DNA of 64,000 nucleotides from Zygnema circumcarinatum (Eukaryota; Streptophyta; Zygnematophyceae; Zygnematales; Zygnemataceae), in the NCBI GenBank assembly GCA_037447605.1, contig CM074804.1, forward strand, positions 5,542,833 to 5,606,832, in the 5' to 3' direction. Position 1 is the stretch's first letter. Every line of letters starts with the position of its first letter. The position numbers were made by a program, and so were the translations under genes. The notes below the pieces were generated by a model. It had not been told where the DNA came from and made no database searches. It worked only from the letters and a program-made list of their open reading frames with translations. Positions 13,801-27,400 of this stretch are shown here, in pieces.

Positions 13801-16800
13801 TCATCCAGTTTTGAAAGAATGGCAAGTCATTGTCTTCGCTCCTAGTACGCTGACTGGCACATGGTTCAGTCTTATCGCATCGCAGCATGCCTCACAACAA
13901 CATGGGTCGCCATGTTGTGGCATTCCTTAATCTCATGGCAGAACAGCGTCTCACATGATGCATGGCTGACGAGTATTGCAGCTTCTCATCGACAAGCTGG
14001 ACGACGACCTTGTGCACGCACTCAAAGAGGAGGGGCACATGGCCAAGGAAGATGTCTCCAACTACGACGATGTGAAGATGGAAATCATTAGCAAGGTGCA
14101 GACATCATCATCCTGCCTCTTGCTGCCTTCCCCTGCTCGAAAGGAGATGGCGTGTGTTGCTGACTGAACTTGCACTTGACATTTTGTTCAAGTTCTTCAA
14201 ACTAACTCAAAATTAAGTGAAGCAGTTTCGGTTGTCAAAAGAGGGAGCGTTGCAGAATGGTTGCATCAAGGGTCGTCTTTCTTATCTGCTGTATGTAATG
14301 TTGTGCTTATGTCTGACTTATGCAGCTGGAGGCGCTACGTGATACTCCAAATAGAGAGGAGTGCCCCGTGATTTATCACCTTGATGTAGCGGCTATGTAT
14401 CCCAACATCATGCTCACGAATCGCTTGCAGGTTACCTCAGCCCTTTCACACTGCGCTAAAATCCATTGTTCTGCTGCGCAATAATTTGGCAGCCGCAAAA
14501 CTTTAAGACTACAGTTGACGCCGTTTGCCTTTGTCAAAGGAGGATTGCTATCCTGGAATCGGAATAGTGAAAATGTTTCGCATCCTACACTCTATCTTCT
14601 CCTGTTCGAATGCATATCCAGTTCATGTATCCTGACCTATTATCTTAGGTCTTGTCCTCACATGCAACCTATGTAAACTCCGAGTTTACGTTGCATAGGT
14701 ATTAATCATGCGTGGTTTGTCATCCATGAGACCTTGGCCAATATTCTGATGTTTCTCAATCCTCCTTTCGGGCCGCGGGTGGAGCAGCCGCCTTCCATTG
14801 TGACCGACGATGTCTGCGCCGCCTGCGCCTTCAACCGGCCGGGCAAGACATGCCTCCGCAGCATGGAATGGGTGTGGCGGGGGGAGGCCTTTGCGGCAGG
14901 CCGGAGGTATTCTCCACTGCTTCCATGCTGCTTTTGTTCATTGGAACATAGAAATGATGGAAAGTGCAAAAATCGTGCAAAAATCTTTAAGTCACGAGCC
15001 AGTTTCTTTGGAGGACGATAAACGATGCTGTTCATCGGTTTAGTGGGAGATAGGGGCCTAGTACGGGGGTTCAAATTGCCGCTCATATTGCCAGGCCATT
15101 GCAGGAGCAAGTTCTGAGACTGCAAATTTTCCTTTCTGTTTCGTTTGCTGTATCGGCCCCTAGATTGGCTCTGTCTCCTCGAGGTCGGGGTAGTGATATT
15201 GGATTCGTGAATGGCATGTGAGAGTGTATTCTTGCAGCGAATACCTCCAAATGAAGACTCAGATCGAGTCCGAGCAGTTTGCCTGGGACGAAACGAGCGG
15301 AAGTCGGCGCTACTTCCACGACCTGCCCAAAGACGAGCAGCAGGCCAAGCTCAAGGAGCGCTTCAAGAAGTACTGCCAAAAGGTTTGATCGGCTATGGCG
15401 TTTCCTCGGGTCGCTTTCCACTCCCTTTGCTGAGAAGCTAGTGGCAGAGGTTTTTGGCATCTTATTTCGAGCCCACTGTATCTCTTTATGTGCCGAAGTC
15501 CTCTTGCTCTCTTTCTTTCACCGGAGCCCATTGTGAAATCGAGAATGCAAGTCGTTTTCAACAAGGAATGATTTTCTGAGGTTTAAGTGCCATTCCCTCT
15601 CCCTCGCTCTCCCTCTCCCGCCCCCGTCTCCGGCCCTCTCCCCCCCCTCCGCTACCAGAATGAGGGTCCCTTTTACGAACACTGTTGAGTACAGGATGGC
15701 TGGTTGATAAGTTTCAGCATTACTTCACGATTGCTAAGGACAGCCTCCGGACTGATTCTCTGCAGGTGTATAAGAGAGTTTTAGAGAAACCTGCAACAGA
15801 AATTCGAATTGCAGGTGTCTGCCAACGCGAAAATTCCTTCTACATTGATACAGTACGAAGGTGAGATGCAAGAAAGAATGCATACGTAGTTAGACATTGA
15901 CCGATATGCCGTTATAGTGTGCTATTTTCATGAACTTCAGAGATTTCACTACTTCCCTGTTTCCAATATGGAAGGGGGTGAATTACCGCAGGGATTGCAG
16001 TAGGCAATGCGGCGATTTGAACACTGGATATTTATAGTTCAGTATATGTGTGGTGCAGTTTTCGAGATCGTCGATACGAGTATAAGGGATCAAACAAGGC
16101 GTGGAAGGGGAAATTGTCTGAGGCAAAGAAAAACAAAGAACCTGAGAAGATACGGGAAGCAGAGGTAAGACTGTAACTTGCTTTCTCTCCGCCTCGCTCC
16201 CCATCTGCATCTGCCTCACCTTCCTTGTCCCCGTCTCCCTCTTTTTCCCCATCGCCCCTCCCCTATCCATCCCCAGCTCCCTCCTCCTCCCTCCTCTTCC
16301 CCCTCCCACTCCCCCTCCCTTTGCCTGTGTCTTGCATGGGCGGCATCCCTTCGTATTGCGGAGTAATGCCGCTTCTGGTGGCGAGTGCAGGACATGGTGG
16401 TGCTGTACGACTCCCTGCAACTGGCGCACAAGTGCATCCTCAACTCCTTCTACGGCTACGTCATGCGCAAGTCAGCTCCGTCACTTTCCTTCTGCCCCAC
16501 GCCATGCAGCCCATCACTGCGGTTTGAGGGGGCAATGGAGTCCAATCGGAGAGAGAGCTCAAACACTCGTTTTTTGGACTGTCTCCCGCATGCAGAGGGG
16601 CCCGTTGGTATTCCATGGAGATGGCGGGGATCACCACATACACGGGAGCCAAGCTTATCCAGAGCGCGCGCGTGCTTGTGGAGCAGGTGTGCTCGTATTG
16701 CTTTCATAGAAGTTACTGCTCAGGCCTTCCCTTGGCTACCCTTCCTCTGCTAGCAGAAGAAGGAGAGGGGTTGAATCCATGGGCAGAGTTGTCGTCCTCC

Positions 16801-18382
16801 ATCCCGACTGTGTTGAGAGTCAAGCCCAACTGGGGCTTCACTTTTGGAAAAAAAATGGGACCGATGCAATTTATCTTTGCCATTGCTTGACACTTAACTC
16901 GGAGTTTTTGCCAGCTTCTGGCTGAATCTGGCGGTTCCTTGTAGTACTTTTGACAAACTAGTTGCGTCCTTTACCTTGTCAACTCTCTCATTCCTTTGTT
17001 TTTTTGCCGAGTTTCTTCATTGCTCGAGTCAGGTTGGGAAACCTCTCGAGCTCGACACGGATGGCATCTGGTGCTGCCTCCCCGGCTCCTTCCCTGAAAA
17101 CTTTGTTTTCAAGCCCAAGTGAGCCTTCACCCATCGCCTCACCCATGCTGTCAGCAAGCCTTGTGCATTTTTGTAGCTGCTCCTTCCCTGTATCGCAACC
17201 GACCTCTGCGATAGCTCATTCACAATTGCGAATCATGATGATGCTTGAGTAAGCACCGCTCGCTAGCCTGCTCCTTCATAACGAGCAGACTTGCAAAGGA
17301 TATGCTGAACTAAATGGAGAGAGGGAGACAATACTTGGTGGCTCGGAGAGGTTGCAGAGACCCGAGTAAGAAGAAGCTCACCATCTCATACCCGTGCGTG
17401 ATGCTCAATGCCGATGTGAAAAAAAATAACACCAATGATCAGTATCAGGTGCGTCCACGCTCTCTTTGACTCCCAGAGTTTCAGTTGACTCTACATCTAG
17501 CGTTGGCATAAACCAATTGGTCTCCGGATTGTTCAGTGGTCCAACTTGAAGGTGCCCAAAAGGAAAGAGATTCATCAAGTGTGACGAATTAGCTACTTCA
17601 AAACAGCTTAAAGAGAAAGAAGCCTGCGATTTGAACAGAAGCCAAACTCGGAACTTACGTCTGGTCCATACGTTTGTTATGCAGACCTTGAACGATACAA
17701 AACTGAGGACATACACCAGCAGCAGCGAATGCTCCATTGCCTTTGAAGTTGATGGCCCGTATAAGGTGCCTGCCCGCTAACTGCTATATCCCCTTTCCAT
17801 TACTGCTATTGAAAATAAGCCTTTTGACGTCATTTTTCATGATTTCAGCTCCGTTAGCAATAGCGAGTAGTATAGTACCTGTCTGTTTCTAAGACACATC
17901 CAGCATAGTCTCCTCAGGCGACTATGAGGAATTTCTTCCTATGGCTGGAGGACGACACTTTTTGCTGGCACTTTTCCCGAGTGAGGAAGTAACTTGCAGA
18001 GGAAGGGGCAAGTGCAGGCCATGATCTTGCCAGCTTCCAAGGAGGAGGGAGTGCTCATCAAAAAACGATACGCTGTCTTTAATGAAGATGGAAGCTTGGC
18101 AGAGCTCAAGGGCTTTGAGATCAAACGGCGAGGGGAGCTTAAGCTTATTAAGATCTTCCAGGTAGGAGGGCTGATGGAGGCAAAGGCAAAATGGAACTAT
18201 TGAAATATTTGAGATATTGCGGATCTCCAGGGACACTCCCATTTCTTATTTGGCGGGTACGGATTGCATTTGGGTAGCGTAACCCAGTCTTGTTTTAGAT
18301 CATAGCAGCTAGGTGCTTGCTTCATTTAGAAGCAAAAAGGGTGTTTTTTTTTTTTTTTTTTTTTTTTTTTTTNNNNNNNNNN

Positions 18383-18415
<33 letters not shown>

Positions 18416-21400
18416 GTTTAGAGGGGAGTGCCTCGAATGAGATGCAAGCCGCTTCAAGTTTAGCTTCCCATGGAGCTCTGTCACGCTGCTTGCAGTGAAC
18501 GCTGGATGATGGGGGGTGAGCGCAGGCCGAAGTGTTCAAGAAGTTCCTTTGCGGGAGCACGCTCGAGGAGTGCTATGCGGCTGTGGCGGAAGTCGGGAAT
18601 CGTCTGCTGGACATGCTCGAGGTCAGGAAGCTCCTTCTCCAGCTTCCTTCTTCTCCTCACATCTGTGTGTTCGGTTATATAGCTATAGGTCAAAGAGATA
18701 AGGGTCCAAACGGATGTGTAGAATTTTTTGGGCCAATTCGTACTGGCAAACGCCTTTGCTTTGGGAAGCAGGTATGCTGGTTAAACCTGGATGGAGACAG
18801 GTCCTTCCACCTGTCAATTAGTTTTCCAAAGTTTCCTTCCGCATGAAGGTTAGGTTAGGTTAGGTTAGGTTGGCCTGGTTTGAAGGGGAGCCCTCTGCCC
18901 GCAGAGCCGCGGGGCGGGTCTGGAGGGCGGCGAGCTGCTCGAGTACATCTCCGAGTCGAGCACCATGAGCAAGGCGCTCGAGGAATACGGGGCCCGCAAA
19001 TCCTGTGCCGCCACGTGTGCGAGGAGGCTGGCGGACTTTCTGGGCGACGCCATGGTGAAGGACAAGGGCCTCTCCTGCCAGTACATTGTGGCGCGGTACC
19101 CGCAGGTAGTGGGAGGAGGGGGGGGGGGTTCTGCACGTGCAGGGTCTGGCAAGAGGAGGCTGTGGCAGGAGTTAGTGGCTGAATGGCATCAAATGGGCTG
19201 TGCGTCCTTTTGGAAGGAGTTTTGCACACTGTCCTGGCTTGGAGCAGAAGTTGAAGGATCGTGAATTGTCTCGTTGTTACGAGGCATGTTGAACTAATCA
19301 TCTAATGCCTGTGCGAAGCCCTTGGATGGGCGGTGCTGCAGAGTGCTCCTGTGAGTGAGCGAGCCATTCCTGTGGCCATATTCAGCACGGAGGCAGGTTG
19401 GCACCCGCAAGAATGCCTCTCTTGTCTCGTAAAAAGCCCTAAGGATTGTTGGGCCTTTCTCAAGGAAAAAAAATGTAGAGCACAGTTAGAGAGGAGCAAG
19501 ATTGCGTACACATTTTACGTTGACGCGAGCATCCTCTATTAAATGTAGTATTTTGCATATATGCTTCTTGCTGCAGATATTAAGTCGTAGGAAACCACAC
19601 ATGTAACGGTTTTCCGGTGCGTGTTTCTACAGAGGTGATGCGCGCTTTCCTTCGGAGGTGGTGCAAGGAGGGCCATGAGGTGGACGTGCGCTCCATTCTG
19701 GACTGGGACTATTACCGCGGCCGACTCAGCAGCGCAATTCAGAAGATCATTTCCATTCCTGCAGCCATGCAGAAGGTGCTTCTTCTAGCAGCTGTCTTCA
19801 ATCGTTTCACCTTTGTTGCGTCGTAGGTTTGGCAAGATGAAACTCTTCAATTGGCCACTCAATCTTTCTATACTATTGGATACCTCATCTGGACATACAT
19901 CAATTAATTGGTCATGACGAGTAGGGCTGATTGCGACTGTTCGACTTCTGTTGCAGCTAGTCATTCTTGTCCACACTTTTTCTGCTCGTTGCAGGTTAAG
20001 AATCCTGTGCCACGCGTCATCCACCCTGACTGGCTGGGTAAGGTAGTGAGGGAGCGAGAGGACAAGCATCGGCAGCGGAGCATTCTCGACTTGATGGGCG
20101 CCCACCAACCCCTCCCCCCACTCCCCGATCGACCGCCGGACAGTTTGGACATACAGGTGGATATGGAAGACATGGGCTCCGGAGGCAGGGGTCAAAAAGG
20201 GGAGGGGAAAAGGGGTGTATCTAAGGCTACTGTGAAGAGATATGCTCGTCAGGAGCAGCTGGTAGCCATTGCGGACAGAGAAGGGAATGTCAATGTAGAG
20301 CTGTGTGACAGCATCGAGACGGAGATTGAAGGTTCAGCGTATGATGGTGCGAGGGCTGAGGGGACAAGTGAAGGGGGAGGATTGGGAACTGATGTAAACG
20401 GAGAAGAGCTGCTTAGCCTTCAAGGAGAAGACGGGGGAAGAAGCAAAAGCCCAGATAGGAGAAGCGATTATTCTGCTTGGCTTGAACACAAAAAAAGGAA
20501 ATGGAAGGCTGCCAGAGACGCAACAAAGAGGCGAAGGTGGGTGCAAGATGAGAAATGAAGCATCCCTTCACGATATCTCATATCTCTGGACCTGGAAGAA
20601 TGTTGAACTGTGCAAAAGAGCGCTCGAGATTACTCCTCGCACTATCACGAGTTTTCGAGATGCCCGTTATTGGGGAGAAATTTGAAACATCGTCTGCTTC
20701 TCTTATGCTGTAACATCCCTGGATTTTTTTTCACCTCTCGATATTGCCATGCCTGTTTATTTCTCATGGAATTCCCTATGTGAACACCGCGGCAAGTGGC
20801 TTCGTGTTGGTATACAGGCTAGTGTCGGATATGGGAGAGCAGGAGACACCATTAAGGAGAGTCTCGGCGGCAAGAGAGCGGAATGTGGGAGTCAGAGGGC
20901 AGGCGCGAGTGAGGAGTTTCTTCCAAGAAAAGGAAGCAGCACTGGCTCGGTCTACTTGGCAGGTGAGCCGCAGCCGAATGAAGTGAGATGCTCTACGTGG
21001 TGGGCCGTAGCAGACTTGCTTACTTTCTGGTAACTGTTGGCAAAGAGCGACTTAGAAAAAATAGTATTGGTTTACATGTATTCTTGATTTGAAATGCAGT
21101 ATCATGAGGGAGGGAGGAGAGTTGAACAAAGATTGGTAAAGTATGTTCAAATCACAATCGATCTGAGACTTCGACTAGATCCATATCTTTGTTCAAGCTG
21201 TGCAAGTGTACTTTAATGGCATACTGCTTTTCGTATGTGTTTTCAGCTCCAAGAAATGAGAATGCAGGTCAGGTTCGTCTTCACCTTATCTGGCTTAAAA
21301 GTTGTCACCTAAGAAAATATAACATACGTATGAGGTATGTTAATTTAAGCTCAGCGTCTATGTGCGAATCCCGACAGATGAATCCCAAGTGTTGCTTGGT

Positions 21401-24400
21401 GTCTCACCTCGGGCTGCACACAAGAGGGGCCGCAGATTGTGCAGCTCTGCGAGGAGTCCTCTCCGGGCGAGTTCACAGCATGGGTCATCGCAGGAAAGGA
21501 GATGCATAAAGTGCCGCTCCGGGTGGAGAGAAAGTTTTACGTTAACATGAAAGCGGAGGGAGAGGCTGTGGCGGGTGTGCGCGTGAACCGGACGCTGCCT
21601 CGCAGGCATCGGAGCTACTGCCTCTACCAGGTGGGCCCGCCACTCCTGCATTCGGAAATGGGCGAGAGGGGAAGGCTATGCAGGCATCAGCGGACCACGC
21701 TCTGAGCCTCTCCGGAATGGACAGCCCTTTCTTGTCGGGGAAAGCGGTTTGCACCAAAAAATCTCCCGGTACAAATGTGGGCTGGCGAGTGGCATCGCTC
21801 GAAGGAGTGGAGCTGCATGTGCATAAACAGTTTAGCGTTGAAATGTACTGGGCTTACCGCTCATCGGAGAAAGCGATTGAAGAATTAGGATTGCGGGTTA
21901 CTGAAAAACTTCTAAGTAATCACTCGTTACAGCATTCGCAGCTGAGTCTGGCCTTCGACTATAATGCTTTTGTGCTGTGCTGTCTCCGTCATATTGGAAG
22001 TAGTATAGTTGCTTCAAAGCCATGTACGCGATTTAGGGGTCAGGGCAGGAACGATAACCTCGGCTCCTTTTCGTTCCATAGAACAGACTACGAGCGTGTC
22101 TTGATCTGTTTTAGTTCCATTGACAGTTTCTCATCCCGTCCCTTTACTTTGCCTGTTGCACCCAGCTCCTATGAAGAAAAGAGTACATCTGGATGTCAGA
22201 CGGTTGGATCATATTATAAGGAGCTTAAACAGGCCTTAAGCAGGTCGAGCAGGTTCTGACAATGAAAAGCTGGAGGCCACCGCATTGTGCAGGTGACCCT
22301 CCCTGAGGCTCATTTCCGGCAAGCAGGTCGGCTAATTGCAGATCATTTGGCGGACCCAAACATTGAGGTGGGTGCTGATTGAGACGAGGGTGAACGAAAC
22401 TCTCAGCGGGAATGCACTTTGTTCTGTCTTTCCTGCGCCTGCGCAAGTTATCAGTGCGGCACTTGACCTCATGGCAGCGCTCTGGCCATGGCCATGGCAA
22501 TGGCAATGGCAATGGCAATGACAATGACAATGTCAATGGCAATGGCAGGGCGTGTACGAGGCCAATGTGCCGTTGGCTGCGCGTGCCGTCCTGGAAGTCG
22601 GGTGCGTGTGCACAGTGGACGAGAGGGCGCGGAAGCGGTCGCTGGCGGAGGGGTGGGCGCTGCACGAGCTGCATATGAAAACGACGGCAGAGTGCTCGTA
22701 TCTGGGGGACGACAGCCCTTCCCTGTCATTTTTCTTCCTCTACCATAGGTAGGCCATGCAGATTTTGCAGTGGGCTTGTCAATTCCCTTAAGGTGAATTT
22801 TGTTTATGGATTCTATCGAAATTCTTGTTGTACTTTTCTGGTTGCCGCGCTCCACATCATTTGAAGATTCAAATCTTGCAGTCCAGTGAAATTAAATGCT
22901 CCGTCCGGAAGCAGGCTCCAGTTCACTGTCAATGCTGACTTCCGAAAGTGCAGGTCAATATCTACCCTGCTAAAATGGATTCCTTTTCTGAGTTTGCTTT
23001 TCTTTCCTGCCACCTACCTCCTCAAAGGTTTGTGTAGTAAAGAAAGGTCTTAAAGAAAGTGTGATTATGTAGGTGGAAATGCTAGAAGAAAACGGAAACA
23101 GTGTCATTGAATAATGGCTCTCCACTCTTCTTGCATGCTGTTCTGGCAGTGCCTCGGAACCACGAGGGCTCTACGCTCTCTATAGTCAGCGCGTTGCCTC
23201 TGTTCTTGTCCTAATCGTCAATCCCTTCAGCAATCGCGAAGTGACGGCGGGACAAATGGAACGTCAGCTGCGAGAAGCAGTCCGTGCAACAGCGGCTCTC
23301 ACAGGCCTTCAGGACACTCCGGAGAATCTGAATGTCAAGGTGGGTCTGCTGCTGCCTGAGTTAAAGGAAAACATTGCTCTCAAACAGGAGACATTATGGT
23401 TTTTGCTCAAGTTTTTAGAAACATGGTCACAGCCGAAGAAGTGGTTCAATTGCTACTGTTGCAAAATGTACCAAGAATTAAATTTTCTAGGTTTTTTTAT
23501 GATGGGCAGTTGGAGTGGGCGAGCACCAATGTGGAGGCTCTGCGCCGGCTACAAGGAGCTATTGGAGAGTACGGGTAGGGCTCGCCCCCTTTCTTCGATT
23601 CCTGCAATGTTAATTCTTGATGACCGGGTTGCTTCATTCCTGTGTGGTAAGGCGAGGCTTGACTTGGCTTGAGTGAGTGCAGGCAGCAGCAGAGGGGCCC
23701 CACTGTGGCTCTTGTGGAGAGTCCAAACGGAAATGCGCTCAGGGAGGCTCTGCCTGCCCTTACAGGATTTCCATGCGTGACAGTTCCATGCAATGCACGA
23801 GATAGCCAATATCAGGTTTGCAGCTTCTGCCAATCCTTTCGCAAGTGAGGGAAGGAGGGGGGTGGTGGGAATGCCACTATAAACGAAGAACCTGCAGATC
23901 TAGTGGCAGTAGTGTTAGAAATGCAGAAATAGTCCATGTGAAGAACAGCTCAACATTGACGACGCATGCATATACGAGCCCATCAGAGCACAGAGCACTA
24001 CTAGTCGCACTCTCTCCTTCACACCTTCAGCGCTCTTGCTCTAGCTAAAACCAGGAAAACTGAGACGGGAAAGAAGGCCAGTCGCGAATGTCTGCAGCAA
24101 TTCCATACAGGCAGCCCTTGCCGGCCCCCCTGCTCCGCAATGCAGGCGGGCCGGCAGGTGAGAGAATGTACCCCTCCCTGCCCCTCCTCTGACGGCGGCC
24201 ATTGCCCCCCCCCCCCCGCCCCATGTTGTGGCAGGCCCTCGCGTGGCAGCCCGCGGCCGCCCGCGCGGCCCTTCAGCGCTGCGCCGCGGCGGGCGCGTGG
24301 CTGGCTGAGCGCACCGCCGCCGCGCGGTACGCGCACGTAAGAACAGCTGCATCCACTCCGGAAGGCATGGGACAGAGGGACAGCTTTCAACAGAATGGGT

Positions 24401-27400
24401 CTTGGGAGGGGTCGCGTTTCTTCGCTTGTGCTGCTTTGGGCTGTGCTTCCTTGCATGTCTGTTAGCTAGTTTTCTATCTAGTTGTAACTCCATGTTGCCA
24501 CCGTGTGGAGGCTACTCGCACGCTTCACTCGTGAATGACGTCCGCTATCGCGGTGGCAGGTGCCTCTAGGGAATTTCGAGCCAGACTGGCTACTGTACAC
24601 GGCAGACGCATTCTTTGCTCGAGCTCTTCGAGACCGGCAGCAGGCATGCTTTAAGCTTTTCCTCTTATGGCCGGGACAAAGAGTATATTCGAAAAGAAGG
24701 GATAGATTAAGGAATTACGAAGGTGGACGTGGAGAATTCAGTTGGCAATATGGGCTGTTAATTAGTGTATTTATCCTAGTCTGGCTCCACGGTTAGCTGG
24801 AGTTTGTTTTTCTGCGATGGAAAGCTGGTCTGACGGAGGTGACTTGACCTCAATTGGTGGCATCTGTCATCACTCTGTTCGCGAATATTTTTTGTAGGCC
24901 TCGTGCTGCCTTGTTGTAAGTTAGAAACCAAGTAATAGGACGCGAGGTACGAGTTGGGTGCAAGGCACAGCTTGGGCTAATACTTAATCTCCACTTTCTG
25001 TCCAGGTGCTATGGATGGCCTCTGATGGCATACCTGATCTTGGAGGCGGCTTACCGGATGAAGACTGCAGTTTTATTGATGAGGTAGCACCCATTTCTGG
25101 ACTCCAATTTAAAGAGTTTATTGAACCACTCATCAGACACAAACAAGCAACCCCTACTAAAGATGTCTTGAAAGCTAACCCCTAAAGGTATCTTGAAAGC
25201 TTTTTCTTCTAACGCTGGATATGCTCTCCGTATTGTGCGGCCTTTTCCTCCCTTTGGTCCTTAACTTTGATGGCAAAGGTGACTCTTATTGGATTGCTGC
25301 CATGGCGGGGGCGCTCATTCATTCATTCATCTGATGGAGTTTGTTGATTTTCAGGTGCAACAGCCAGAACTCATCTACGCGGGAGCATACAACAGCATCG
25401 TTGTGGAGTTCAAAGTGAGTCAGATTTAGGCCGCTTTCAGCATCAAGCCTGTCAGTAATTATAAGGGACAAATATTCTCGTGTTCGAACTTCTTGTAGCT
25501 GACATGCGGTTGAAGGCTTTTTAAGATATGCCTGTTGAGACAGTTTAGACACGAGGCCTTTTTTGAAAGTCTGATTATGGTTTGAGCCTTCCCTCATTCA
25601 TCAAAAACGAAGTCCATTGCTACTGCCCTGACATTTCATCGAAACGATCCAAAACGTCAGTACCCAAAGTTGGTTCAAGTTATACCGTAGTTCACTCTCT
25701 ATGCCAACTTCAAACCTCTGATTGACAACACCATCACAAACCAATGACAACCATAGTCTGAGATTTACAAAACTGCTGACTTCCAGCCTCTCCATGTTGT
25801 GTGCAGATAAACAACCTCGCAGTGAATGCACTCTTGAAAAGCTCAACCATCAACGAAATGGAAGGCGGTGCTCTCCTGGGCGCTGACCTTGACTTAGCCG
25901 CGGGTAACCCCGACCCGCCCCTCGGCGGCTCTGTCACTATAGACGAGAGCGCGGCGTGCGGCCCCGCCCTCCGCGTCCTCCGCCAAATGGTGCATGCATG
26001 GATGGGGGATGCAGTCGGCTCGTCCAACATGTTTGCAGAGCTGCTACTGCGCCATCTCTACCGCTGGATATGCAGGTATTGGGAGGAAAGAGGGGACTCT
26101 GAGATAGCAGTTGAACCATGGTTGGATTAGCCAAGGGGGGAAGGGGGGGGGCAGGTTGTGTTGCTGACTAGAAGTGAGGGTGGCAGGCTTGTGGGAGGGG
26201 GAGCTTGATTGTGAGATGACAGTTTCTGTGAATTGCGGGGCTGACTGCAGCCCACAATCACGACTTCACGACCCGGCCATTCACCGTGTGTTGCACAAGG
26301 TGAGTGTAGGGAGTGATGCTATCAGATATGGCATTACATGCTCGTTGCTTACGGCACATACCGGATCATCGTAGATGTTCTCTCCAATTTGAGATTTTAT
26401 TGGTATTTGCACTGTAATGTGATGAGTTGTTGACCGTCGAAAAATGTATGTTTTGCCATACACATTCAGGTGATGCGAAAGGTATTCGCAATGCTGCTAG
26501 CAGAAATGAAAAAGCTCGGGGCCACACTTGTCTATGCGGACTTCTCACGAATAGTTATTGCAACCGGGAAGCGTGACAATGTCGCAGCGCAGGCTTTTTG
26601 CGATTATCTCCTGAAGACAATGAAGGCAAGGTAAGAGGATCGGCTTGCTCTCCCTTCTCAGCCAGAAATAGGTTCGGGTTGACTTTTGCATGCCCTGCTT
26701 GATTTGAAGCTGTACTGCCTTTGCATTCAGTTGAGCGACTATCTTTAGGAAGCAAAAACATTTCCAAAGGGTTATGGGTTTGGGTGGGCTGTGACTTGTA
26801 GGGAGCTATTTGAGTGGCTGCATCTTGAGCCACAGCGAGCATGGCAGTCTTTCCTCTTTATGGACCAGGTAGATACGTGTGAGCGGATTCTCATGTTGTA
26901 CTTGCACTCTCATGATTCAGACCTTGGGCACAGTTTAACGAAATTAAGCCATACGTCATGTCTCGTTTAAGGGCCTTTATTAGAGGCACTCTGGAAGCAA
27001 TGACAATATGTGCTGCATGACGTGCAGAAAGAGTTGCCAAAAACGTATTGAACCACAGTGCTATTTTCATCTGACTTTGCTGCTATACCCGACAGAGGAG
27101 ACCACCTGCTGTACTTGCTGAAATGGCTGGAGGCCTTTCAGATCTGATCCTCGTGTGGCCACGTACAGGATGGGGGCAAGAATACGAAATATAGCAACAA
27201 TCTAACTTTGAGTCAGGATATTTGCCTTTCGCAGAACAATTACGGAGGGATTGTGGCCACTTTGTATGGAGATCAGAGCTCATCTGTAGAAGGAAGTGTG
27301 CAGGCCGGTCAGCCAGGTCGGGAAGGAGCCACTGAGGATGCTGTGGAAAGCAGGCCGGATGTGATATGCAGCTGGAATATCGCTGAATATCTGCCCAGGG

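Larger units (their letters stand above)
7888..19105 (+). other. POL2: Exon map of Pol epsilon, exons 1-27 (catalytic half)
   Basis: Exons: 7888-8172, 8962-8979, 9041-9100, 9348-9443, 9598-9758, 10357-10457, 10844-11061, 11346-11432, 11826-11960, 12455-12577, 12800-12883, 13126-13290, 13462-13638, 13982-14095, 14326-14430, 14788-14906, 15238-15382, 15766-15860, 16059-16164, 16391-16470, 16596-16686, 17033-17118, 17358-17448, 17685-17765, 18018-18161, 18526-18621, 18905-19105. All introns are GT-AG and adjoining phases match at every junction. Introns run from about 60 to 790 bp. The exonuclease residues lie in exons 7, 9 and 12; polymerase motifs A, B and C lie in exons 15, 20 and 22. Intron 25 contains the poly-T/N gap. 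Confidence 0.85.

Noticed and set aside
18847-18871. TTAGG-type telomeric repeat
   Set aside because: Only five units inside an intron; no sign of a chromosome end or fusion.
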